Shown here: positions 55,669 to 64,000 of the stretch, one piece after another
Position numbering within the stretch: the stretch's first letter is position 1
Layout of the letters: every line of letters begins with the position of its first letter
Program-made: the position numbers and the translations under genes
The notes under the pieces: generated by a model
Database searches by the model: none
What the model was told of the DNA's origin: nothing
Seen by the model: the letters and a program-made list of their open reading frames with translations, nothing else
NCBI GenBank assembly: GCA_024349245.1
Contig: JALDNG010000410.1
Span: forward strand, 124,001 to 188,000
Direction: 5' to 3'
Origin: Neodontobutis hainanensis
Lineage: Eukaryota > Chordata > Actinopteri > Gobiiformes > Odontobutidae
DNA: 64,000 nt

Positions 55669-56934
55669 CTCATCTTCAGATAAATACATTTAAAGTGTGT
55701 TGTCTGACAGACTGGACTTTGAAAGATTATGGCCTTATGTCGGTCGATAAATGTAGCTCCAACTATCCTCTTGTGTCTAAACTAGTTTGACCTCTGTTTC
55801 AGTGATTTACATGAGTTTACAGCAGAAACAGGACAAACTATTTATCTGTAAAGTTCCACTTCAAAAGAAAAGGCTCTAAAGATGTGTTTTTATTGTAAAT
55901 GTTGAGACTGGCTCCAGTTACAGGCTCAGATCGACTGAAGTGATGCAGCATCACAAAAGATGTTTTTGATGCAGAAATGGTGCTTTCACAGTTTAACCCT
56001 GGGACTGTCTCACTGACCATGTTTTTGGGAGTTCCTGTTTCACAATAAAAGAGAAATAAACTGTGGAGGAGAGTATTTAAATGAGGCACAGCTCGATTTA
56101 AGAAGGTTTGAGACTCGGAACAAAATGACACTTGATGTGAACTTTGTAAAAGAAGCAGAAAAAAGAGAAAACTCACACATCCCCTGCACAATTATCTCTG
56201 CATTTGTGGAGTTATCAGTTTTATTCTTTCATTTCCTCGTGTGTTGTTCTAATGCTTTCATAAAATCCTCAAAGCTCTGACGTGTCTCAGGACGAGACAC
56301 AGCTCAGTTTTTCAGGAAAATACCACAGTTTGTAAAAGTCCAAAGTCTGCCTCCATCAAACACTTTCTTCTTTTACGTTTGTCCAAGACACATTTTCTTT
56401 TACATTCAGATGTAAATGAAAATATGACTTTTTAAAGTGATCTGGTTCAAAGAGAAGCTCTGGACTTTTATGAATCAAAAAAGAGGAGAAAGTACAACAC
56501 AGTATTTCTGAGCTCGGTGGATTGGAAAAAGACTGACACTGATTTACTGAAGACTTTTCATTTGTTCTTTGGCCAAGCATCCTCTCATAAACATGATACA
56601 TGTGACTTTATGAGCTGTTTGTTCAAACCCAAGAGTCAGAGAAAAGAAGAGAAGGACCAGTGACTGACCTCAGAGTCTCCAGTCGACAGTTTGGACTCGA
56701 TAGTCCTTCACACAACTCCTTCATTCCTGAGTTTATTTGTTCCACACTCAGGTCCAGTTCTCTCAAAGAGGGACTGGACTTCAGAGCCGACGACAGAACT
56801 TCACAGTGAATCTTTGAGAGTCCACAACCAGAAAGTCTGTAAAGAGAGTAACATTAAGTCAAACATTAGAGATGTAAAGGTTCTCAGTCGTCCAGGTCAC
56901 AGAACTACATTTATTCACTTTAAATTCAAAGTTT
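55669..56934. repeat. Partial copy of the 6.5-kb unit near gene 2
   Basis: It matches the last kilobase of units 1-4 (for example 12,070-13,203 and onward to 13,336) including the LRR exon, but starts abruptly at 55,669. Gene 2 thus has a single truncated unit where gene 1 has a multi-unit array. Confidence 0.88.
56669..56836 (-). CDS. NLR gene 2: array-type LRR exon
   Basis: This 168-bp exon has acceptor CAG at 56,839-56,837 and donor GTCAGT at 56,668-56,663. It is open in the shared phase and one codon shorter than the 171-bp array exons (SVEQINS where copy 4 has SENEQITS). It encodes LSGCGLSKIHCEVL and ends NCRLETLR. It is the direct paralogue of the exon at 24,416-24,589 in gene 1. Confidence 0.87.
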
Positions 56935-57004
56935 AAAACTCCAGCTGCAACAGATACAAACATATTTGACTGTTTTTCATTATTGTCCAAACCGTGATGA
57001 TTTT

Positions 57005-57433
57005 CTTGTACTTCCATAGGTGCAGCTTATCCAGGACCTCCTCTGACATCTGCAGCATGTAGGCCAGAGCTGAACACTGGATCGCAGAGAGCTTCTCTGA
57101 TCTGTTCTCTGACTTCAGGAAGTCCTGGATCTGCTGATGGACCGAGCGGTCATTTAACTCTGTCAGACAGTGGAAGATGTTGATGCTTCTGTCAGGAGAG
57201 ATTCTGTCTGTGTTCATCTCCTTCAGGTTGTCGATGACTCTTTGTGTTGTCTCTGAGTCGATCTGTGTTGGACCCAGCAGAGCTCCCAGAAGCCTCTGGT
57301 TGGACTCAGAGAGAGCCGTGAAGGAAGCGCACAAACAGGTCCAGGTGGCCATTTGGACTTTGGAGGACTCCTTCATGGCGTCTCTGAGGAAGTTGTCTAG
57401 TGTTGAGTTAAGTTTCCAGCTCTCAGAACCCTC
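57005..57433 (-). pseudogene. NLR gene 2: 3' part of the NACHT exon, broken
   Basis: Homologous to the last third of the gene 1 NACHT exon but interrupted. The FISNA-NACHT frame stops shortly before STLDNFLRDAMKESS; the next part (HLDLFVRFLHG) is in another frame; and ESNQRLLGALLG onward is in a third-position frame to about 57,005. Relative to gene 1, 84 bp equivalent to 24,763-24,846 are deleted, removing the RRRLIPAVRNCRKA end and its GTAAGT donor. Normal joining to the LRR exons is therefore lost. Confidence 0.85.
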
Positions 57434-58680
57434 TCAGTTTCTCTGTGTATTTTTGTTAAAGCAGTGGTGTCTGTAAAGCGCAGCCAGAAACTCCTGGACG
57501 CTCAGATGAACGAAGCAGTAGACTGATTTGTGGAAGATGAGCGTCTCTTGTTTGAAGATCTCTGTACAAAGTCCTGAGTAGACCGAGGCCTCGGTCAGGT
57601 CCAGACCCACCTGCTGCAGGTCTTCTTGATAAAACATGATGTTTCCTTTCTGCAGATGTTCAAAGGCCAGCCTCCCCAGCTTCAGAAGGACTTCACAGTC
57701 GGCCTGTGTCAGCTGTAGATCAGTGGAATGTTGGTACTTGAGCCTCTTCCTGTGAGTCTGCACCAGCAGGAAGTGTGCGTACATGTCGGTCAGGGTCTGG
57801 GGCAGTGGTCCTCTCTGCTCGGTTCCCAACATGTGCTCCAGGACTGTGGCTGTGATCCAGCAGAAGACTGGGATCTGGCACATGATGTGGAGGCTCCTGG
57901 ACGTCTTGATGTGGGAGAGGACTCTGTCACACAGCTCTTCATCTGTGAACCTCTTCCTGAAGTACTCCTCCTTCTGGGCCTCAGTGAAGCCCCTGACCTC
58001 TGTGACCCTGTCCACACACCTCGCAGGGATCTGATTGGCTGCTGCCGGTCGGGAGGTGATCCATATAAGGGCAGAAGAAGCAAGTGTGCCTCTGATGAGG
58101 TTTACCAACAGCACGTTGACCTGTGACCTCTGTGTCACCTCAGAGATGACCTCACATTTGTGTAAATCCAGAGGCAGTCTGTTCTCATCGAGGCCGTCGA
58201 AGATGAACAGGAGTTTCCTGTCGGCCAGCGTCTCTGCCAGCTTCTGTAGCGTTGGATAGAAAACCTGTATCAGCGCCAGCAGACTGTAGTCCTGCTCTGG
58301 GACCAGGTTCAGCTCTCTGAACGACAGGAGCACCACCAGATCCACCTCCTGGTTCTCTAAGCCCTGGGCCCAGTCCAGAGTGAACTTCAGAACCGAGAAG
58401 GTCTTTCCCACTCCAGCCACGCCGTTGGTCAGCACCACTCTGATGGGCTTCTGATCGGACACTAACGCTTTAAAGATGTCGTGGCACCTGATTGGAGCGT
58501 CGTGGACAGTCTTCTTGGACTGAGTCTCCAGCTGCCTGACCTCATGTTGGGTACTGACTTCTTCACTGACCTCTGTGATGTACAGCTCAGTGTAGATCCT
58601 GTTCAGAGCCGTTGTACTTCCTGTTTCAGTTCCTTCAGACACACTTTCACATCTCTGCTGCAGACTCCTCTTATGCTCAC
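57434..58680 (-). CDS. NLR gene 2: FISNA-NACHT, intact frame
   Basis: The open frame runs uninterrupted from the acceptor (CCAG at 58,684-58,681) for about 415 codons. The FISNA domain includes LNRIYTELYITE, HEVRQLETQSKK and RCHDIFKAL. NACHT follows with Walker A GVAGVGKT (residues 93-100 of the frame, counting from an in-frame upstream Met), Walker B LLFIFDGLDE (163-172), WITSRPAAA, CQIPVFCWI and FVHLSVQEFLAALY. It ends at NKNTQRN and a stop, where gene 1 continues. Family role: nucleotide-dependent cytosolic switch in innate immunity. If translated from a spliced mRNA it would give a receptor truncated before the LRRs. Confidence 0.9.
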
Positions 58681-59232
58681 CTGGAACAAGAGCAAACATG
58701 TTTTAAATGGGTTTGTGCCAAATGTTTGAAGTATTAAGTTAAAATGGAAAACATCAGAACAATGTTTTCAACAGAAAATCATCTTTGCAGTTGTTTATCT
58801 TTAAAAATAGAGCCCAGTGGAAGGAGGCATTAGTTCTATCAGAGAGAGGACAAACTGAACACTGCTGAAGAAGAAGAACAAACTTTAATAGACTTTGGAC
58901 TTAAGAGCTAAAAAAAAGAAGCCCAGAGCTCATCTAGAATAAAAGAAGGACGTGACTGCTTCTGTATGAATTAACTCATGGATCATAAAAACAGTGCCTA
59001 GTTTTACAAAGGTTTAAAACAGGCCACATCTACTTTTACTTTAAGACACTTCTCCTAAAAACATTTATAAAAATAAATAGAACATAATTTAACCTGTTTA
59101 TTTTGAGTAAATATAAGTCTATGATAAGTCTTTAGCTCCTGCTGACGAGGGAACATGGTTTGTTTTCAGTGTTTAATATTCTCGTTTTATTCTGTATTTT
59201 TCAGATGTCTTTACAACGTGCTGTATTTTGTA
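58681..59232. other. NLR gene 2 intron 3, NACHT-proximal part
   Basis: Intron closely matching 26,529-27,087. No exon or mobile element seen. Confidence 0.7.
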
Positions 59233-59247
59233 CCAGCAGAGGGCGCT
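59233..59247 (+). promoter_or_regulatory. CTCF-like motif in NLR gene 2 intron
   Basis: CCAGCAGAGGGCGCT, identical to the gene 1 copy at 27,088-27,102 and a full match to the CTCF core consensus. Occupancy unknown. Confidence 0.5.
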
Positions 59248-59546
59248 AGCATGACATGGCTGTTAAGAGTGTTATAAAGATAGTGTCAAAACGTGAAATG
59301 AGGTTTATTGCAGTGTAATAACTGTGTAGTAGATTATATTTGGTTAAATCATTTACATTTCATGTGAAAGAAAAGAGTATAATTTAATTGAATTTGTCTT
59401 GTTCACGTAAAAAGAGTAATTTCATAAACCATAGAAACAGATAATTCATAGTTTTTATGATCGTCAAAAGGCATTTATTTTCAGGTTAAACTGGTGATTT
59501 GTGCTTTAAGAGACAGTTTAATTGTAGTAACTGTTATTTGTTTTAG

Positions 59547-59653
59547 CTCTTACGATGAGTTTTACCAAATGTTCATCAAAGCTTTCAATAAACTTTCAAG
59601 TGAACCATCAGTTCCAGAGTTAGAGCTTCTTAGTCGAGGACGCTACAGTAATG
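59547..59653 (+). other. Exon-like cassette of unknown origin (gene 2 copy)
   Basis: 107 bp after TTGTTTTAG, open in one frame: YDEFYQMFIKAFNKLSSEPS and VPELELLSRGRYSNG, followed by GTATTG as a weak donor. It lies antisense in intron 3 of gene 2. I do not recognise the protein. It also contains the empty retroviral target TAATG at 59,649-59,653. Confidence 0.35.
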
Positions 59654-59898
59654 GTATTGTTGAAAAACACATTTAACACAAAAACTCTTTATTTTGACTG
59701 AATTCAGGGCTTCAGTCTCTGTCTGCACATCCCTGAGTCTCTCTTTTATCCACAACAGAGCTGTCCACATGAATCTGATGCTGTGACATTTATTAGAGCT
59801 GTTTCAGGTCCGTCACATGTCTGTGGCACTCAGCCCTGAACACATTAGTTTAGTCGTTGAATTAAACTAAAACTATAAAAGAGGATGAACAGTCTTAC

Positions 59899-60080
59899 TC
59901 TGTAAACTGCTGACGTCCAGTCTTTGTCCACACTGGGGACAGGGCTGAGGTGAACCAGACTGGTCCCAGTTTGAAGAGAGACACTGTCTGCAGAAGCAGT
60001 GTCCACAGCTGGTAGAGACTGGATCAGTCAGGACGCTCTGACACAGACCACAGGACGATGGGCCGTCACCAGGACTCTCT
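59899..60080 (-). CDS. NLR gene 2: RING-like zinc-binding exon
   Basis: Paralogue of 36,183-36,367: SPGDGPSSCGLCQSVL, DPVSTSCGHCFCRQCLSSNW, PQPCPQCGQRLDVSS. All eight putative zinc ligands are kept. It is one codon shorter than gene 1 near the end (DVSSLQ against DVFSSFQ). The donor GTAAGA begins at 59,898; its single leftover base plus two from the FISNA exon give AGT. The 5' boundary is uncertain, as in gene 1. Confidence 0.77.
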
Positions 60081-60459
60081 CTGTGGACATCAACACATTC
60101 ATTAAAACAGCTTTACAAAGGTCACAGCCTGGTCCCTGCTTTTGGACAAAAACACTGACCCCTCCTTTTGACCTGTTTCTGGAAATGGAGCCATTAATGA
60201 AAGTAACTCATTTGACTGGAGTCATGTTCTGTCTCATCCTCTCACTTTAAATCTGAGCTCAAATGAAGACATTAGAAGTGAGTTATTACTGACAGATAAA
60301 AACAGCTGACAATAAACAGGACAGTCTTCCTTTGGGCTGAATGTGTCCTGTCTCCAGTTTTACACAGTTTTCATTTTAAACAGTGATGGTTCAGTGAATA
60401 TATCTGCACTGATCAGCTGCTGATGAAGTCAATATAAATGATATTAGTGCATCACTTAC

Positions 60460-60575
60460 AGTCGACTCTGTGGAGCTCCAGGTTCATTACTGAAGTCTGG
60501 AGGTTCATGGACCAGTCGCTCTTCAGAGACACACAGCTGGACACTGGAGACACTCTCTGTTTGTGACACTCGTCT
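60460..60575 (-). CDS. NLR gene 2: linker exon
   Basis: This 116-bp exon has acceptor TTTTAG above 60,575 and donor GTAAGT at 60,459-60,454. It encodes DECHKQRVSPVSSCVSLKSD, WSMNLQTSVMNLE and LHRVD, the Ser-rich linker with the SCVSLKSDWSM motif common in fish NLRC3-like N-termini. It keeps the 3' end that is replaced in gene 1. Confidence 0.77.
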
Positions 60576-60807
60576 CTAAAACAACAGGATTTATTGTACA
60601 GTGTGTGTTAATAAGCAGCAGTGAGCACTTCCTCTGACTCTGTTCTGTTCAGAAAACACACACTTTACAGTTTCCTTCAGACACAATATTCTTATTTTTG
60701 GGCCTGAGCCTCAGTTAAAGCAGTGGCTCCATGAATGTGTCCTGTGCTGTATCAGGTCAACCACAGTGTTCTTAAATCAAACACAAACAGCTGATGATGC
60801 TACTCAC

Positions 60808-60942
60808 TGTGTTGGAGCGGGCCCTGGCTCGCTGCTGCCATCTGGAGGTTCCTTCATGAACACACCTCTCTCTTTATAATGGCTCTGTGAAGACTGGGCC
60901 TCCTCTTCGTCCACACTGACATTATTCATGTTCTGTCTCAGT
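60808..60942 (-). CDS. NLR gene 2: first coding exon
   Basis: ATG at 60,929-60,927, about 40 residues beginning MNNVSVDEEEAQSSQ and ending SSEPGPAPT. The acceptor TTTCAG is above 60,942, so at least one untranslated exon should lie upstream; the donor GTGAGT begins at 60,807. It differs from gene 1 by a few bases (GVFMKEP against GLFMKEP). Confidence 0.75.
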
Positions 60943-61543
60943 CTGAAAGGTGAACGAGTCAAACACAGTGAGCTCTGATCATTTTAATAAAGCACCTTAT
61001 GAATAATTATCACATGGAGCTGGAGCCAGATGTTTCTAATGTGATTGATTCTTGTCTTTATTTCATGTTAATGTTTAGATGTTGGTCTTAAACCTCTCCA
61101 GATGGGCCTCTGCCTTTATTCAGGAGAACTGTTCATATTTGGGCCTGTGAAGGCCTCTGGGTAAAGTCTCCACAGTCCTCCAGAATCTGTTCTGATCTGA
61201 AGCTTTCTCACCTCGTTTTAGACTTTTCTGCCCAAAACAAACTGGTTCATCATTTTCTCTAGAATTCTGAACATTGTTTATGGGACCAACACCGTTTTCC
61301 TTTAAAATCTAGACAAACTCTTTAAATGTGACAAAAGTGTTCAGGCTGCTGTTGAATACAGACACACTTTAAAACCAGCTCATTAAGAATATGATCATCT
61401 GTAGCAGAGGGTGTCAAACTAACTTTATCTCAGGGGACGCATAGGGAAAAATCTATTTTCAAGTGGGCCAGATTATTAAAATTATGGCATAATAATTTTT
61501 AAAATAACAACTTCCTATTGTTTCCTTTGGTTTTAGTTTGGTC
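60943..61543. other. NLR gene 2 upstream DNA
   Basis: Matches 37,199-37,795 next to gene 1. No gene recognised; from about 61,412 it enters the same degenerate dispersed repeat as at 37,668. Confidence 0.6.
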
Positions 61544-61759
61544 TTTTTTTCAATAACACAACAAAGCCTCTTTCCTTTCAGCTCTCTCGTCTCAGGTGCA
61601 GCAGAAAAACTCACACTGACTCTTCCTTCACACTTTGGATTCTGTTGTGTTTAATGTTGTTAATCGGCTCAAAGAACGTTTCCAGGTTTGGACACATTAC
61701 ATTGGGCGTTCAAAGAGGGAGGGGTTACGCAGAGACACTGAAAAAATTAAACATTCTTA
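61544..61759 (-). other. Inverted segment, gene 2 copy
   Basis: Reverse complement of 38,131-38,343, flanked by sequence collinear with the gene 1 flank on the left. It is followed by the truncated hAT-like relic (61,770-61,845). No CT minisatellite is present beside it. Confidence 0.85.
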
Positions 61760-61769
61760 CAAATCATCA

Positions 61770-61845
61770 GTGTTGGTCATCTTACTTCTAAAAAGTAATT
61801 AGTTACAGTTACAAATTACTTCTCCCAAAAAGTAACTGAGTAACG
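61770..61845. mobile_element. Truncated hAT-like relic
   Basis: AGTGTTGGTCATCTTACTTC followed by AAAAAGTAATTAGTTACAGT, the left end of the element at 42,120, cut off after about 75 bp where locus-specific sequence resumes (matching gene 1 from about 43,730). Confidence 0.7.
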
Positions 61846-62053
61846 TCCTGAACACAGGTCAGTGAGAGACATGGGACAGTGTCATCTTAAACTAAAAGTC
61901 TGTGAGTGGAAAACAAAGTGCTGAGCGTGTCCAGTCGTAGAACCTCCAGCTGTGCAACATTAACGCACAAGGACGTCCTATAGTTTTGAGAACAACAAAA
62001 ACATCACGTATTTCGAGAAGGACATGTGACCAAAAGTCTGGACCATTTCAAGG

Positions 62054-62740
62054 ACTGCCACTAGGGGCGCTCTCAGTGTCTGAGCGCTGGTCAAACATGT
62101 CCATGCACTGGTCCTTGGTCCCTGGCTTGTGTTTGGTGTCGTTCAATCATTTGAGTCTGAGGCGTGTAAACTAAGGGTCTTCACAAAATGGTGCATATTT
62201 CAACATCACGCCCAGGCCTAGTTTGGATTTTGGCTGATTGTATTTAATTTCCGTTATTGTTATAAATTTAGGAACAATCCAAATCAACTATTTGAGACAT
62301 TTTGTCCAATATATATTTACATTTTGTAGTTTATTCTTTATATTTTTTCCAGTTTGTGTCCTAACTACATTAAAGGTATTCTCACAGACAGATGACTCTC
62401 TGTCTAACTGTGTAGCTCACAAGGTCAGAGGTCAGAGGGCTTTGAGGCCAGTGTTGGTGAGATTGATCCCTGTCTGTGTCATTTACATTGTTCATCTTGG
62501 TATTTTTTAACCCTTTAAGCTCCAAGATGGAAAAATCACCAACCGATACTGGCTGAGTTTTTATTGTGAGATATTGTGTAATTTTCAAAATCTTCAGTTC
62601 AATATAAAACTCAGCCAGAATTGTTTTGCAAACCTGCCAACATTGAGCTTAAAGAGTTAATAAAGATCTAGATGAGACCAACGACGTGTGTGCAGACCGG
62701 TCGGACCAGTCACACCACTGAGAGCGCCCCTAGTGGCAGT
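62054..62740. mobile_element. Inverted-repeat element, gene 2 copy
   Basis: Perfect 25-bp arms at 62,054-62,078 and 62,716-62,740, identical to those of 43,912-44,600, with the nested MITE at 62,511-62,656. Its presence in both flanks shows it predates the locus duplication. Confidence 0.6.
62511..62656. mobile_element. piggyBac-type MITE, gene 2 copy
   Basis: 146 bp, ends CCCTTTAAGCTC and GAGCTTAAAGAG, TTAA on both sides (62,507-62,510 and 62,657-62,660). Same insertion as at 44,371-44,516. Confidence 0.8.
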
Positions 62741-62786
62741 GGGCTCTGGACCGTGGTTCTTGTCACAGGACAGACTTTTCTCAGAG

Positions 62787-62805
62787 CCCCCCCCCCCCCC
62801 CCCCC
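62787..62805 (+). repeat. Poly(C) run of 19
   Basis: Nineteen C where the gene 1 flank has five (near 44,646). A recent expansion or a length error. Confidence 0.88.
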
Positions 62806-62985
62806 TCCTAAACACCAATATTTTCAAACTAAATACAAAGAGAAGCTATAATGCTATAGTAACATGTCTTATTAGCATTTGGGCTAAAAACATCGTCTGT
62901 TCTGAGCCAAGACTAAACAAGAGGAAGTAACTCAGTGGAAATACAGCAGCTGTCTGTCCTCTGCCTCTGTAACAGTCCACACTGA

Positions 62986-63756
62986 GACAACAGCTTTAAT
63001 AAAGTCAACACTAATGTCACACTCACCTCCTCACACCAGGACAACAGCTTTAATAAAGTCAACACTAATGTCACACTCACCTCCTCACACTAGGACAACA
63101 GCTTTAATAAAGTCAACACTAGTGTCACACTCACCTCCTCACACCAGGACAACAGCTTTAATAAAGTCAAAGACACTAATGTCACACTCACCTCCTCACA
63201 CCAGGACAACAGCTTTAATAAAGTCAACACTAATGTCACACTCACCTCCTCACACCAGGACAACAGCTTTAATAAAGTCAACACTAATGTCACACTCACC
63301 TCCTCACACCAGGACAACAGCTTTAATAAAGTCAACACTAATGTCACACTCACCTCCTCACACCAGGACAACAGCTTTAATAAAGTCAACACTAATGTCA
63401 CACTCACCTCCTCACACCGGGACAACAGCTTTAATAAAGTCAACACTAATGTCACACTCACCTCTTCACACCAGGACAACAGCTTTAATAAAGTCAACAC
63501 TAACGTCACACTCACCTCCTCACACCAGGACAACAGCTTTAATAAAGTCAACACTAATGTCACACTCACCTCCTCACACCAGGACAACAGCTTTAATAAA
63601 GTCAACACTAATGTCACACTCACCTCCTCACACCAGGACAACAGCTTTAATAAAGTCAACACTAATGTCACACTCACCTCCTCACACCAGGACAACAGCT
63701 TTAATAAAGTCAACACTAATGTCACACTCACCTCCTCACACCAGGACAACAGCTTC
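62986..63756. repeat. 54-bp minisatellite, gene 2 copy (about 14 units)
   Basis: Same unit as 44,829-46,857 with one 57-bp variant and a few private substitutions (for example CACACCGGGACA). The sense strand of the NLR gene carries GAGGTGAGTGTG in nearly every unit. Long open frames on both strands are repeat artefacts. Confidence 0.97.
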
Positions 63757-63785
63757 AAAATATCCGTCTGATACTTTCACTTCCT

Positions 63786-63864
63786 ACCTGTGTCAGGTGA
63801 GAGCAGCCCCTCCCCCACCTGTGTCAGGCGAGAGCAGCCCCTCCCCCACCTGTGTCAGGTGAGA
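63786..63864. repeat. 31-bp minisatellite with paired E-boxes, gene 2 copy
   Basis: About two and a half units of the element at 46,884-47,054, with the CACCTG/CAGGTG pair, one of them altered to CAGGCG. Confidence 0.88.
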
Positions 63865-64000
63865 GAACTAGACAGAAGTTGCCACAGGGGTAAGTTGTGC
63901 AGCTGGGGAGTGTGTGAGATACGCCTCCTACAGTCTTCACTGATTTAAAACCTTGTGACATGTTTGTACTTGTCACAAGAATTAAATCTGACCTTTTATT
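63865..64000. other. Paralogous flank at window end
   Basis: Matches 47,055-47,200 almost base for base, so the duplicated block continues to the window edge or beyond. Nothing coding seen. Confidence 0.6.

Overview
The window looks like chromosomal DNA from a teleost fish. It carries split, spliced NLR genes of the fish-specific NLRC3-like (FISNA-NACHT) family, a gammaretrovirus-like endogenous retrovirus, fish non-LTR and DNA-transposon debris, and long minisatellites. No bacterial gene organisation was seen.

Layout. (1) 1-24,756: four head-to-tail copies of a unit of about 6.5 kb (6,726, 6,477, 6,491 and 4,862 bp) plus the start of a fifth. Each unit holds one short leucine-rich-repeat (LRR) exon on the minus strand with matching splice phases, and otherwise intron. 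This is the 3' LRR array of NLR gene 1, amplified one exon plus one giant intron at a time. (2) 24,787-37,198, minus strand: the rest of NLR gene 1, in transcription order an N-terminal exon (37.1 kb), a short linker exon (36.8 kb), a RING-like zinc exon (36.2-36.4 kb) and a FISNA-NACHT exon (24.8-26.5 kb). A complete but decayed endogenous retrovirus (27,509-35,934) sits in its third intron in antisense orientation. (3) 37.2-48.2 kb: gene 1 upstream DNA with a 2.15-kb CT-rich minisatellite, a hAT-like element, an inverted-repeat element with a nested piggyBac-type MITE, and a 54-bp minisatellite of about 2 kb. (4) 48.2-54.3 kb: a truncated LINE, immunoglobulin-domain relics, the last two exons of a wdr83-like gene, and a 1-kb 21-bp minisatellite. 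(5) 54.4-60.9 kb, minus strand: NLR gene 2, a close paralogue of gene 1 without the retrovirus. (6) 60.9-64.0 kb: gene 2 upstream DNA, paralogous to region 3 but with a local inversion and shorter arrays.

Both NLR genes have the same exon plan, and intron phases agree at the boundaries I could resolve. Gene 1 carries two single-base deletions around its P-loop. Gene 2 keeps an uninterrupted FISNA-NACHT reading frame but is frameshifted further 3' and has lost the donor of that exon. Neither is intact as written. Several of the breaks are single-base indels, so sequencing error is a live alternative. The retrovirus has LTRs, a 5-bp target duplication, a tRNA-Leu-type primer site, and recognisable gag, pro, pol and env, all broken; the integrase core is missing.
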